Below, in pieces: positions 1 through 8,850 of a stretch of DNA of 64,000 bases. A program made the position numbers and the translations under genes. Numbering within the stretch: position 1 is the stretch's first letter; each line of letters starts with the position of its first letter. Under the pieces are notes generated by a model. That model had not been told where the DNA came from. It worked only from the letters and a program-made list of their open reading frames with translations, and made no database searches. This stretch comes from Nitrobacter sp051912485 (GTDB taxonomy: Bacteria > Pseudomonadota > Alphaproteobacteria > Rhizobiales > Xanthobacteraceae): NCBI RefSeq assembly GCF_051912485.1, contig NZ_CP196822.1, forward strand, positions 2,294,001 to 2,358,000. Direction: 5' to 3'.

Positions 1-761
1 TAGAGATAACGAGGAAGCAAATTTCCCATGAGGTTCAGGAGCTGCTTGCCATGCCGTTCGTGCAAGTTCTTGTGCTGGTCGTAAGTCGATTCGAAGCGCA
101 CACACTCCTGAGCGAGATGAGCGAAGAAGCCATGGTTCGGCTCAATCGACACGACATCGCAACCGAACTCGGTCAAGAATTTGCGGTACCAGTGGTCCGT
201 GTAGCCGCCATAGAAATGATACGGCTCCTGATGCAGACCTGACCCGAGAGGGGCTGTGATAAAGAGCCGTCCACCCCGCTTGGTGATCCGTATCATCTCC
301 TTGAGCGATTCGATCGGATACGGGACGTGCTCCAGGACCTCGGTGCAAAGAATAACGTCGAAAGACTCATCTGGAACCGGGATCGCGGTAATGTCCGACA
401 CATGGTCGATCTTCGCGTACTGACCCTCCGCACCCTTATAGCCCTCGTATTGCGCGAAATCCTGAGTTTCATATTTGCAATGAGCAAATAGCCCCTTGTA
501 GGGCGCGGTGCCGGCACCGATATCTAGCACGCGAGATCCGGGCTCGACTGATTTTGCCCTGTCAGCGACCCATTTGTCGCGAAAGCCCGCATTGAACCTA
601 TAGACATCGCCGCTGTCATCCGCCGCTTGCTTATCGAGATAATTGTGGAGATCTTGAACGCTGAGCCAAGATGATACGTTCTGCACCCATCGCATGAGGC
701 CGTTTGCAATGCGCCGTGTCAGCCTGCTTGCCACAGCCGGCGGCGAGGTATTGTGATTCAT
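1..761 (-). CDS. Class I SAM-dependent methyltransferase (3' end beyond window)
   Basis: About 253 codons are visible from an ATG at 761; the frame is open to the left edge, so the C-terminus is missing. The SAM-binding motif I VLDIGAGTAPYKG lies about 80 residues in. It is followed by an acidic strand-2 region, the motif FDVILCTEVLEHVP and the post-motif GGRLFITAPLG, the layout of Methyltransf_11-type enzymes. Substrate is unknown. Its position at the end of a polysaccharide operon suggests methylation of a sugar or lipid intermediate in the cytoplasm. The 69-bp gap to the next gene upstream is compatible with co-transcription. Confidence 0.85.
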   Translation of the reverse strand, partial: MNHNTSPPAVASRLTRRIANGLMRWVQNVSSWLSVQDLHNYLDKQAADDSGDVYRFNAGFRDKWVADRAKSVEPGSRVLDIGAGTAPYKGLFAHCKYETQDFAQYEGYKGAEGQYAKIDHVSDITAIPVPDESFDVILCTEVLEHVPYPIESLKEMIRITKRGGRLFITAPLGSGLHQEPYHFYGGYTDHWYRKFLTEFGCDVVSIEPNHGFFAHLAQECVRFESTYDQHKNLHERHGKQLLNLMGNLLPRYL

Positions 762-830
762 AATTCTGTGATCCTATACGCAGAAGGTGACTCATTTTTC
801 TGGTTTCAAAAAGCTGATCCCCACGTCTTT

Positions 831-1550
831 CTATTTTGTCAGTTCAATATACTCGCGCCAGTAAATCGATGACGAGCAAATCCCGAGAGCCGCTTCCTTG
901 CCGCAGTTGGCGATGGGGTCGAGAATCGTCACGTACGGCACGAACTCCCCGTGAAGCTGCGGCCACGGATGGTTCTGATAGGACATATACGCGACTTCGA
1001 TCTTCTCGCGCTCAAATATCTCATGATCCAGATACTTCAGCGCGCCAAGGCCCGTAATGTATTTTGTCGCCTGCGTCTTCTTCGCGATCTCCAGAAGTCG
1101 GACGCTGCTCCTGCCCCCAACATTGCAAGCCGACGAATATCCAAACGATGTGCCGATACCCAGCCATGCAGCGACCAGTTCAACCGCATTGGCATTGAAC
1201 TCGGCGACATTGCTGCTCGGGTGAGCATAGATTCTCTCGGCAAGATCGAACATTTCCGGGAAATATGGGGCCTCACCATAATAGGCACGCAGCGTTCTCA
1301 GATGCTTGTCGCGCCAATCGTCGCCCTCGACATACCAACTTTCGCGGATGGTCCGCCCGGATCGCCTGCGATCAATCGGCGCGGTCAGCCATCGCACCCC
1401 GTCCGGTCCTTTGACCTGCACCCGCGATATAAAGCTCCGCCCCTGCGGCAATTGCACATCGTCATAATGGATGAACCGGTCGGCAAGGCGAACCTGCTCG
1501 AACAACCCGATCCAGGGTAGAAACATCGGCTGAGAAACGACCAGATTCAT
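831..1550 (-). CDS. WbqC-like family protein
   Basis: A 239-residue protein beginning MNLVVSQPMFLPWIGLFEQ, the typical N-terminus of the WbqC-like family, which includes the motif FIHYDDVQLPQ and a conserved interior SYQNHPWPQLHGEFVPY. The family is found in O-antigen and capsule clusters, and its biochemical role is not settled. The ATG at 1550 is chosen because it overlaps the stop of the upstream formyltransferase by 4 bp (ATGA), a sign of translational coupling. A longer in-frame reading upstream would run deep into that gene and is unlikely. The neighbours suggest a role in amino-sugar modification or assembly. Confidence 0.85.
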   Translation of the reverse strand: MNLVVSQPMFLPWIGLFEQVRLADRFIHYDDVQLPQGRSFISRVQVKGPDGVRWLTAPIDRRRSGRTIRESWYVEGDDWRDKHLRTLRAYYGEAPYFPEMFDLAERIYAHPSSNVAEFNANAVELVAAWLGIGTSFGYSSACNVGGRSSVRLLEIAKKTQATKYITGLGALKYLDHEIFEREKIEVAYMSYQNHPWPQLHGEFVPYVTILDPIANCGKEAALGICSSSIYWREYIELTK

Positions 1551-2242
1551 GGGATCAGCGCCCTCGTCCCGAGCTGGCCCTGAAACCTGTCGAACGCGGC
1601 GATAGATGCCTCCGCGCGAAGGGCAGGACTGCACGACGGGGTGGTTCGCCTGGAAGCTATCCAATTCACGGCTTCAGAACCCGGCGAGACCGAGACCGCC
1701 CCCGAATGCATCCATTCCAGCAGGCAAAACGCAAGATACGTCTTCTGAACGTAGGACACGCGGCTCCAGGAATCTGCTGTGGCCGATGCGTCTATTGGCG
1801 AAGCCACCTGAGCCACAATCAGACCGTCGTCCGGATTCGCGTTGGTCACATGCAGGGTCGCGCCCACGAACCCGGCATTCCGCGCCCGCGCGCGATCCAG
1901 CGCGTGAAATCCGCTGTAAGCGGGCAAAAGGGACGGGTGGATGTTGAAGCACAGAATAGACGAGAACAGCTCTGATGTGATCAGGCGGGTGAAGAACAAC
2001 AAAGTGACATCGCACCCGGCCCGGCCCAGCACATCCCTGGCCGCTTCAGAGAACTGAGCATTGCCGGACCAATCGATCCTGTGACACGCAATTCCCATCT
2101 CTTCGGACTTGCCGATCGCTTCGCAGGCCCTGTCCGTCACAACGACAACGTCCGCAGGAGACAGAAGATCGCACTCCATCGCCAGTTCGACAGCAGAAAA
2201 GAATGCGCTTCCGCCTGCCGAACAGATGGCTCCAACCCTCAT
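1547..2242 (-). CDS. PurN-fold formyltransferase, probable sugar N-formyltransferase
   Basis: A 231-residue formyltransferase-fold protein. The catalytic triad of the family is present: N100 and H102 in NIHPSLLPAYSG, and D138 seven residues after H131 in HVTNANPDDG, the spacing of PurN. The N-terminus has a Rossmann-like strand (VGAICSAGGS). Such enzymes move a formyl group from N10-formyltetrahydrofolate to an amine. Lying in an operon with a sugar aminotransferase and Wzm/Wzt, it is likely to formylate a nucleotide-linked amino sugar, as WbkC is thought to do in Brucella. It is not a housekeeping purN by context. It overlaps both neighbours by 4 bp (ATGA). Confidence 0.8.
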   Translation of the reverse strand: MRVGAICSAGGSAFFSAVELAMECDLLSPADVVVVTDRACEAIGKSEEMGIACHRIDWSGNAQFSEAARDVLGRAGCDVTLLFFTRLITSELFSSILCFNIHPSLLPAYSGFHALDRARARNAGFVGATLHVTNANPDDGLIVAQVASPIDASATADSWSRVSYVQKTYLAFCLLEWMHSGAVSVSPGSEAVNWIASRRTTPSCSPALRAEASIAAFDRFQGQLGTRALIP

Positions 2243-2871
2243 TGAGAGGGATCCTTGAAGAGATAGGTCGTGAACTCATAGAGCGGATACGAGTGATCCA
2301 GCCTGACGCGGACTGTCAGTTCGTCCATGCACCAGCCCAGAAGCTCGACCGGGCTGCGGTAGTAAAGGTTGTCGGCATAAAAGTTGACCCGATTAGTCAT
2401 CACGTTAAACGCAACGCCGCGCGTGCAAAGATCGAACACCCGCCGGATCAGCCTCTGCGCAAAACCGTCCATATCCCGGTTCGAAACGCTCAGCTTCTGC
2501 GTCAAGATTCCGTTGCACACGACAAAGTCAAAAGTCCTGCTGAGATCCGTTTCAAGGATATCACCAAGAACGAACGTCCCGCCGTCCTGATTGGCCTGCG
2601 CCCACGAAATCATGTTCTCGGCAACGTCGATGCCGGTGTAATCCAGATCCAGCTTCTGCGCTCTTGCATATTCCAGAAGCCCGCCATAGCCGCACCCCAC
2701 ATCGAGCAGGCTCACCCTGCCCTTTGCATCGGCCAGAATAGAAAGCATCTTTTGATGACGCAGGGTCGCCCTGCGAACATCGTCGCCCCAGTCAACACCT
2801 TTCGACGTGGGACCGAACCTGTCGAAGGTGCCCTTGTAATGAGCTTTGAGAACGTCAGTGACCTTCTCCAT
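2239..2871 (-). CDS. Class I SAM-dependent methyltransferase
   Basis: Motif I LLDVGCGYGGLLEYA, then YTGIDVAENMI (ribose-binding acidic strand) and FDFVVCNGILTQK identify a small-molecule methyltransferase. The ATG at 2871 (MEKVTDVL) is preferred because a GGAGGG ribosome site lies about 7 nt upstream, giving 210 residues. A GTG at 2934 would overlap the upstream gene by 19 bp and is the alternative. The conserved feature of a tyrosine-rich segment after motif IV (NVMTNRVNFYADNLYYRSP) is shared with methyltransferases of polysaccharide clusters. Substrate is unknown. It is coupled to the formyltransferase by an ATGA overlap. Confidence 0.82.
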   Translation of the reverse strand: MEKVTDVLKAHYKGTFDRFGPTSKGVDWGDDVRRATLRHQKMLSILADAKGRVSLLDVGCGYGGLLEYARAQKLDLDYTGIDVAENMISWAQANQDGGTFVLGDILETDLSRTFDFVVCNGILTQKLSVSNRDMDGFAQRLIRRVFDLCTRGVAFNVMTNRVNFYADNLYYRSPVELLGWCMDELTVRVRLDHSYPLYEFTTYLFKDPSQ

Positions 2872-2915
2872 CCCTACGCCCTCCTCGACCTTCTCGGGAC
2901 TCGCATCGCCAACGG

Positions 2916-3701
2916 TTAGTCCCTGATGCAGCACAAGTAACCTCCGGGCGAACTGGAGAAGATGAGCTTGCCGTTGATCACGGGGTTCACTTCGAAACGA
3001 TCAGTCTCCTTGAGATACATGTCCCGCGCGGTGAGCGGCTCGTTACCCTTGAACCAGACCTGCGAACGATTTTGCGGCGCGTTCTGCTCATCCAGATGGC
3101 CGACCACGGTATCCGCCACCACGAGATACTGCCCTTTCGTCACCAGAGGACCATAGGCCCGCAACTCCGCCAGAACGTGATCCCTACTGTGGTCCGAATC
3201 CAGCACGACCATCACCGATGCCCCGTCCGGAATCTGCGCACGAACCTGCGCAAGCGTCGCCTCGTCGGCAGAAGGCCCCTCGATCAGGCTGATCCGCTTG
3301 GTCATCGGATGCTGCTCGATGGCTTCGCGGTTGTGGGCTCGAATATCGATATCCACACCGATCACTTTGCCTTTACCCATAAGTTCAAACATCGACGCCA
3401 TAAAAATCACCGAACCACCGCGAGCGACTCCAGTTTCGATGATCACATCGGGACGGGCAGCAAAGATGACCTCCTGCGTCGCCATGACATCGGCGGGCAA
3501 CTGGATGATTGGAACGCCCATCCACGTCCACAGGTAGGAGTAGCGATACCGATCGGCCGCAAGGAGGGTATCCAGCGCCTTGTCAAAGACCGCCTTGTCT
3601 TTGCCCAACGCTAGCGATTGTTCGATCGCGCTGTTTCGGAATTCGGTTCGATCATCCCCTGCCATGCCGTTGCCAATCAGCTTTCCGTGCGCTTGATGCA
3701 C
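2916..3701 (-). CDS. Cephalosporin hydroxylase (CmcI)-like methyltransferase/hydroxylase
   Basis: The sequence has the CmcI/RhmT signature: PDVIIETGVARGGS as the SAM-binding loop, VIGVDIDIRAHNR, and SVMVVLDSDHSRDHV, whose Asp-Ser-Asp-His is the usual metal site. The C-terminal end KLIFSSSPGGYLCCIRD is also typical. Members include cephamycin CmcI and rhamnosyl O-methyltransferases; in O-antigen clusters they are assumed to O-methylate a sugar. The start is uncertain: GTG 3701 (261 residues) or ATG 3665 (249 residues), neither with a good ribosome site. The aminotransferase gene ends 36 bp upstream. Confidence 0.82.
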   Translation of the reverse strand: MHQAHGKLIGNGMAGDDRTEFRNSAIEQSLALGKDKAVFDKALDTLLAADRYRYSYLWTWMGVPIIQLPADVMATQEVIFAARPDVIIETGVARGGSVIFMASMFELMGKGKVIGVDIDIRAHNREAIEQHPMTKRISLIEGPSADEATLAQVRAQIPDGASVMVVLDSDHSRDHVLAELRAYGPLVTKGQYLVVADTVVGHLDEQNAPQNRSQVWFKGNEPLTARDMYLKETDRFEVNPVINGKLIFSSSPGGYLCCIRD

Positions 3702-3737
3702 ATTCGAGTCATCATCGTGGTGAACGTGCGGTCTCGC

Positions 3738-4853
3738 TCAGGATCCCGCACCTGCGAGACAGCGAACAACACCAATGACGCGCTCCTGCTCGTCGTCCGT
3801 GATGTCGTGGAAACTCGGAAGGTTGATCGCACGGCCCGGAATATCCCACGCATGGATGTTTCCGGGCTCGGGCTTGAACATCGGCAAGCCGGACAGCGGA
3901 TAGAAGAAAACCCGCGCATCGATGTTCTCGTCCTTGAACGCGGCCTGCATCCGCTCGCGCGTCACCGCGCTGTCTCTGTCGAACACGACTGTCGGCATCC
4001 ACGCGCCGTTGACAATATTGCCGCCATCCGGATTCATCCGCACCATCGGCAGATCGCTCAGCCCGTCCCGATAGGCGTGGAAAACCGCGCGCTTGCGGTT
4101 CACCAGATCGTCGATCCGTTCAAGCTGCCCGCAGCCCATCGCGGCCTGCACGTTCGACATCTTGAACTTGAACCCCACCATGTCCGGCCAGAACTGTTTC
4201 GTCTGACCTTTTGCACGACCATGGTTCGAAAGCGTGAGCACGCGTTCATAGAGATCGGCATCGTCGGTCACGAACATGCCACCTTCGCCGGTCGTGAGCG
4301 TCTTGGTGCCGTGAAACGAAAACGCGCCGAAACGCCCCATGCTGCCGGCGCGCTTGCCGTAGTATTGCGACCCGATGGCTTCGGCGGCATCCTCGATCAC
4401 CGGAATGCCGTGCCTGTCGCCGATCGCAAGGAGACGCTCCATCTCGCAGAGATTGCCGTAGAGATGAACCGCGAGGATGGCCTTCGTGCGCGGCGTGATC
4501 GCGCGTTCGACCATCTCCGGATCGATGCACCATGTGTCGGGAAGGACATCCACGAAAACCGGCGTCGCGCCGAGATGCGCGATGGGCGACACCGAGGCGA
4601 TCCAGTTGGTATCTGCGAGTATGACCTCGTCACCGTCACCAATACCGAGCGCGGCCATTCCAAGGTGGAGCGCGCCGGTGCAGCTCGATGTCGCAACCGC
4701 AAACGTGCTTCCCAGATGCGTCGCAAACGCCGCCTCGAAACGGTGAATGTAGTCGTAGCAGCGGTCCCCCCAGCCGTTGGCCACGGCATCGGTCGCGTAA
4801 CGCACCTCCAGCTCGGTGATGGACGGCTTGGTGTAAAGGATGCGGGGCTTCAT
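3738..4853 (-). CDS. DegT/DnrJ/EryC1/StrS sugar aminotransferase, perosamine-synthetase-like
   Basis: A full-length (371 residues) PLP-dependent nucleotide-sugar aminotransferase. The PLP lysine is K184 in FSFHGTKTLTTGEGG, the PLP-ring Asp is in VIEDAAEAIGS (D155), and the phosphate loop SSCTGALHL is at 56-64. Segments such as AILAVHLYGNLCEME, FGAFSFHGTKTLTTGEGG and RAINLPSF closely follow GDP-perosamine synthases (Per/RfbE), as recalled from the family. The likely reaction is transamination of GDP-4-keto-6-deoxymannose with glutamate; the gmd gene at 14852 would supply that substrate. Other 4-amino sugars cannot be excluded. Confidence 0.82.
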   Translation of the reverse strand: MKPRILYTKPSITELEVRYATDAVANGWGDRCYDYIHRFEAAFATHLGSTFAVATSSCTGALHLGMAALGIGDGDEVILADTNWIASVSPIAHLGATPVFVDVLPDTWCIDPEMVERAITPRTKAILAVHLYGNLCEMERLLAIGDRHGIPVIEDAAEAIGSQYYGKRAGSMGRFGAFSFHGTKTLTTGEGGMFVTDDADLYERVLTLSNHGRAKGQTKQFWPDMVGFKFKMSNVQAAMGCGQLERIDDLVNRKRAVFHAYRDGLSDLPMVRMNPDGGNIVNGAWMPTVVFDRDSAVTRERMQAAFKDENIDARVFFYPLSGLPMFKPEPGNIHAWDIPGRAINLPSFHDITDDEQERVIGVVRCLAGAGS

Positions 4854-4876
4854 CTAACTTCGGACTAAGCCAGTGT

Positions 4877-6928
4877 TCAGGACAAAAGCGGCTGATAAAT
4901 CGAAGGTTGTGGCAATATCTCGCCACCCAATACACCAGCCAGCTGCTTTGCCCACGCCTCCCAGGTCGGGCCTTCTTCTTCAGCAACCATGAATTGCTTC
5001 AGTAGATCGCATCCGCTTTGGTACTGTTGCTTGGCAGACCGCGAACTCGTCTTGGTACCAATTGCCACGACATTGCGAAGCGGCGGGGAATGTCCGGACG
5101 CCTTCTGACGAATTTCAGCTTTATCAAACCCAAGCATGTTGAACGTATGCTTGAATCGCTCGGGAAACCACTGCCCGACGTGATAGGCCCATCCGTCCAC
5201 TTGATCCCCCTCAAGATGGCGAATTGCGCGCATCTTTTCCCGGAGATCACCAGCATTGAGAAAATCTCGGAGCGAACCTTCAAAGTCGGGCGTCTCGATA
5301 TGCAACCGTCCGCCAACTCGCAACCAACGATGCCACCTGATCACGGAAGCTATTGCTACGACCCTATTCAAGTGCTCGAACACATGCTGCAGCCGAACCT
5401 CTTCGACAGTATCCGCAGGCAAATCTATTTCCGTCAGATCACAGATGACGTCCGGTGTAACGGACATGATTGCATGTTCCGACTGAGGGAAATCAACATT
5501 GACGTAACCTTCGAAATAGGCCGCCCCACAACCAAGATGAAGGCGCAATGGCTGCCCCTTTGCTCTGGCGAAGAGTGCCACAGCCAGATCGGGGCGCTTC
5601 GTTTGTGTCAGCTTCTTGAATAGCTCCGATTGCCCGGCAGCGAGATCGAGAACTTCAGACGAACGACGAGACGCAGCAAATACATCCTGCGCACCGAACG
5701 TGGTTGCATCGAACACAATACTACCAGGATGATAGTATCCAGGCTTTGGCAACTCAAAAGGAGGAGACGGAACATCACGCTTTTGTTCATGCACCTTCAG
5801 GAACGTTGAATGCAGATCCCTGGAGATCGCATATTCGCGGATAGCTTCAACCCTCTCTTCGCGCCGTTCAGCGGGTATATATCCGCCAAAAGTCGATCCA
5901 ATGGCTGAGCGAAGCAGCGCTCCTTGATCTATCTCGATATCCGAGAAACACGCCACGCTTCTCTTGACTTTTATAAAGGCATCAATGACCGCAAATTCTA
6001 TAACAGCAACTTGAGGCAGCCCCTCTTCATGCTTAAACTTGGTTTCCCTCCAGAATTTTCTAGCGGACGGATGATCTTTGTCGCCCAAGGTCTGGAGCGT
6101 TCCGTTACTCTTGCCACTACCACCATTGATCGACAGCGGACGTTGGCAGAAGACGAATTCTTCTACCTGCGACGCAATCGCGAAAGCAGAATAAACATCC
6201 GGAGACACGCCGCCAAAAAACTCACCATTGTTCTTTTCTCGATAGGCTGAGATCAGGTCCATCGAAACAAAGGAATTATAAATGCAGGGTAGCCGGGGGT
6301 AGCTGGCACGAAATCCCACGACCTCCGCGACAACATCCCGCGTTTTGAGCAACTCGACTTTGACGCCAAGAGGGATCTGAAGCCAATTGCGGAAACTTGG
6401 GATGATATGATTTGGCCAAGTGTACTCGATCTTTTGCCAGGTCACCGCTTTTGCATCGTAATCCGCAGTCAACTGACGCGCAGCTCTGATCGCGTCAGGC
6501 AGCAAGCCATCATCGTCACCTAGAACGGTAACAAACCCTTCCTTCACATGCGATAGGGCAAACTCCCAGTGCTCCGCCATCCCCAAGCGAACGCCTGGAT
6601 TAATATACTTCAACCTGGAGTCGGAGAATGACGCAACAACGTTCGCCGTATCATCAGTTGACGCATTGTCACTCACCAGAACGCACAAATTCTCATCGTC
6701 CTGCATGAGACATGTGCGAATCGTGTCAACAAGGGTCTGCGATCGATCGACCGTTGGAATAATGACAGTAAATAAAGGGCCAGAAATCGAAGGGCTGCTA
6801 GTCTTACTGAAAACGACCGGCGATTTCTTTCGATCAGCCGCTCTCATCCGATCAGAAAGTTTCCGGATATTTCGCGCAGCAAACCTCCTAGCTCTGCGCA
6901 AAAAATCCACCGGCAACAAGTTACCCAT
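4877..6928 (-). CDS. Bifunctional family 2 glycosyltransferase / SAM methyltransferase fusion
   Basis: A 683-residue two-domain protein. The N-terminal GT-A fold starts at FTVIIPTVDRSQ (about 53-64), has SDNASTDDT (86-94) and a DXD-type metal motif GDDDG (137-141). The C-terminal domain carries LRLHLGCGAAYFEGY (about 462-476) as SAM motif I, then VRLQHVFEHL and WLRVGGRLHIETPD. The middle of roughly 170 residues shows no motif I recognise. A protein that joins sugar transfer and methylation could cap or decorate the growing chain. A chain-terminating methylation is attractive because ABC-exported O-chains often need a terminal cap, but this is inference. It is 17 bp downstream of rmlC. Confidence 0.85.
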   Translation of the reverse strand: MGNLLPVDFLRRARRFAARNIRKLSDRMRAADRKKSPVVFSKTSSPSISGPLFTVIIPTVDRSQTLVDTIRTCLMQDDENLCVLVSDNASTDDTANVVASFSDSRLKYINPGVRLGMAEHWEFALSHVKEGFVTVLGDDDGLLPDAIRAARQLTADYDAKAVTWQKIEYTWPNHIIPSFRNWLQIPLGVKVELLKTRDVVAEVVGFRASYPRLPCIYNSFVSMDLISAYREKNNGEFFGGVSPDVYSAFAIASQVEEFVFCQRPLSINGGSGKSNGTLQTLGDKDHPSARKFWRETKFKHEEGLPQVAVIEFAVIDAFIKVKRSVACFSDIEIDQGALLRSAIGSTFGGYIPAERREERVEAIREYAISRDLHSTFLKVHEQKRDVPSPPFELPKPGYYHPGSIVFDATTFGAQDVFAASRRSSEVLDLAAGQSELFKKLTQTKRPDLAVALFARAKGQPLRLHLGCGAAYFEGYVNVDFPQSEHAIMSVTPDVICDLTEIDLPADTVEEVRLQHVFEHLNRVVAIASVIRWHRWLRVGGRLHIETPDFEGSLRDFLNAGDLREKMRAIRHLEGDQVDGWAYHVGQWFPERFKHTFNMLGFDKAEIRQKASGHSPPLRNVVAIGTKTSSRSAKQQYQSGCDLLKQFMVAEEEGPTWEAWAKQLAGVLGGEILPQPSIYQPLLS

Positions 6929-6944
6929 CTATTGATCCTTGCTA

Positions 6945-7481
6945 CTACTTTAATTCCAGAAACATCGGCAATGATTTATCGCGATCCGACACGATGACAT
7001 TTGCTATCGGCCAATCGATGCCTACGGACGGATCGTCGAACCGAAACCCGCGCGCCGATTCCAGTACATATGCAGGTGAAATTTCGTAGTCGACCTCAGT
7101 GTCATCTGCGAGAGTTTGAAATCCATGAGCAAACCCTCGTGGGATGTATAGCATCAACATATTGTCCGCGCTCAAAACCTCACCATACCACTTGCCGTAA
7201 CTTGAGGAATCTTTGCGAAGATCAACCATTACATCGAATACAGCGCCGCGGGTGCATCGAACGAGCTTTGTCTCCAAATGTGGGACGGCCTGAAAGTGCA
7301 TACCCCGTATAGTCCCAGTGTGCCGATTGAACGACACAGACCGCTGAATGAGATTATCCTCAAGCCCGCGCACCCGAAATTCCTCGGCACAGAATCTACG
7401 AGCAAAAAAGCCTCGCCCATCAACAATCGGCTCGATTTGAATGCGAAACGCGCCCTCGAATGCAAGAGGAGTAAACTTCAT
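6945..7481 (-). CDS. rfbC: dTDP-4-dehydrorhamnose 3,5-epimerase
   Basis: A cupin-type epimerase of normal length (178 residues). Family residues are visible one position off the Salmonella RmlC numbering: H62 in TIRGMHFQ, K72, Y132, and an Asp in SDRDKSLP near the end. The motif YIPRGFAHGFQTL is diagnostic. It converts dTDP-4-keto-6-deoxyglucose to the L-lyxo isomer on the way to dTDP-rhamnose. No rmlA, rmlB or rmlD is present in this window, so either those genes lie elsewhere or the enzyme acts on another 4-keto sugar. It sits between wzt and the GT fusion in the same operon. Confidence 0.9.
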   Translation of the reverse strand: MKFTPLAFEGAFRIQIEPIVDGRGFFARRFCAEEFRVRGLEDNLIQRSVSFNRHTGTIRGMHFQAVPHLETKLVRCTRGAVFDVMVDLRKDSSSYGKWYGEVLSADNMLMLYIPRGFAHGFQTLADDTEVDYEISPAYVLESARGFRFDDPSVGIDWPIANVIVSDRDKSLPMFLELK

Positions 7482-7542
7482 GCTACCCGCGTCTCACACG
7501 ACATTACGCAGGGATAGCGAACGTATCCCAAAGCAGGCGTAG

Positions 7543-8802
7543 TCATATTTTTTCGAGGTCCCAGTTCAGAGCGGGTCGGATAAAACCGGGAATTTGCAGT
7601 GTGTAACCGTTCCGATCCGCATCCGCGATGTTTTCGGTAACGTGAAACTGAAGTGCATCCGCCTCATAGAAATGAACCACCACGGGACTTAGAGAGCTCA
7701 AAGCAAGCGCAATGGTGTAGTATCCACTATTCAGAAATCTCGAGGGAATCCACATTGTGGACTTGTAAAAGCCCGGCGCAAGTTCGGCGACTCCGCTGGG
7801 AGAGCTGATAAAAACACATACATCCTGCATCAAGACGCGAAAGTTCGGTACCAGCAGGCCTCCCGCTTTAAGAACCTCGTAGGTTATCTCAACTCCGACT
7901 TCTTCACTGCGATCAAAGTTGCTGGCCTCTTGTCCTTGATCATTGATGAGTCGTGCCTCGCAAAGCTTTACAACATCCGTCCCTGGCCGCTCTTTGTCGG
8001 AATTGAATGAGAGTCGAGATCCGACGCCACCCGCGCCGCTTGAGTAATAAAGATCGGAAATCACGTCCGGCGCACCCGATGCGCGCATCTCCCCTTTTTC
8101 CAGCAAAATGCATTCGTTGCATAAGCTCGTCACGGTCGACATATTATGGCTGACGAACACCACCGTGCGTCCGTCGCCGGTGACGTCCCTCATCTTGCCG
8201 AGGCATTTCTTCTGAAATTCGGCGTCACCGACGGCCAGCACTTCGTCGATGATCAGGATTTCCGGATCGAGGTGTGCTGCGACGGAGAAGGCAAGTCGCG
8301 TCTGCATGCCGCTGGAATAACGCTTCACCGGCGTATCGATGAAGGCTTCGACGCCGGAGAAGTCGACGATCTCGTCGAATTTGCGCGCGATCTCCTGCCG
8401 GCTCATGCCGAGAATCGCGCCGTTCAGGAACACGTTCTCGCGTCCGCTCAGTTCCGGATGGAATCCGGTGCCGACCTCGAGCAGCGTTCCGGTCCGGCCG
8501 GTGATGCGCAATTCGCCGGTGGTCGGCGCGGTGATCTGCGAGATGATCTTGAGCAGCGTGCTTTTGCCCGAGCCGTTGCGGCCGATGATCCCGACGACCT
8601 GCCCCTGCTCGATGGTCAGGGAGATATCCTTGAGCGCCCAGAAGGTCTCGTCGGCGCGCGCCGCGCGAGCTTCCCGCGGCCCGGCGCCGATCAGACGCTT
8701 GCCCCAGTTCGTCATGACCTCCGACGCCCGGTGGTAGGTGTAGGCCTGCATGCCGCGCCGGTACTGTTTTCCAACGCCGGAAATTTCGATCGCCGATGTC
8801 AT
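7543..8802 (-). CDS. wzt: Polysaccharide ABC transporter ATPase with C-terminal carbohydrate-binding domain (Wzt)
   Basis: Walker A is GRNGSGKST at 74-82. The signature YSSGMQTRLAF, Walker B ILIIDEVLAVGD and the H-loop VVFVSHNMST follow in order, ending the ATPase at about residue 245. The remaining 170 residues form a beta-rich Wzt_C domain, the module that recognises the chain terminus in Wzm/Wzt O-antigen export. The long N-terminal insertion before Walker A (about 20-55) is usual in this family. With the permease 48 bp upstream it would export the finished O-chain across the inner membrane. The sequence between the ATPase and Wzt_C is polar and probably a linker. Confidence 0.93.
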   Translation of the reverse strand: MTSAIEISGVGKQYRRGMQAYTYHRASEVMTNWGKRLIGAGPREARAARADETFWALKDISLTIEQGQVVGIIGRNGSGKSTLLKIISQITAPTTGELRITGRTGTLLEVGTGFHPELSGRENVFLNGAILGMSRQEIARKFDEIVDFSGVEAFIDTPVKRYSSGMQTRLAFSVAAHLDPEILIIDEVLAVGDAEFQKKCLGKMRDVTGDGRTVVFVSHNMSTVTSLCNECILLEKGEMRASGAPDVISDLYYSSGAGGVGSRLSFNSDKERPGTDVVKLCEARLINDQGQEASNFDRSEEVGVEITYEVLKAGGLLVPNFRVLMQDVCVFISSPSGVAELAPGFYKSTMWIPSRFLNSGYYTIALALSSLSPVVVHFYEADALQFHVTENIADADRNGYTLQIPGFIRPALNWDLEKI

Positions 8803-8850
8803 CTGCCTGGTCCGCGGATGCCCGCCGCCGCGCTCACCGGAACGCGCTGG

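Noticed and set aside
3618..4868. 416-codon plus-strand frame
   Set aside because: Antisense to the DegT-type aminotransferase; no recognisable family or ribosome site.
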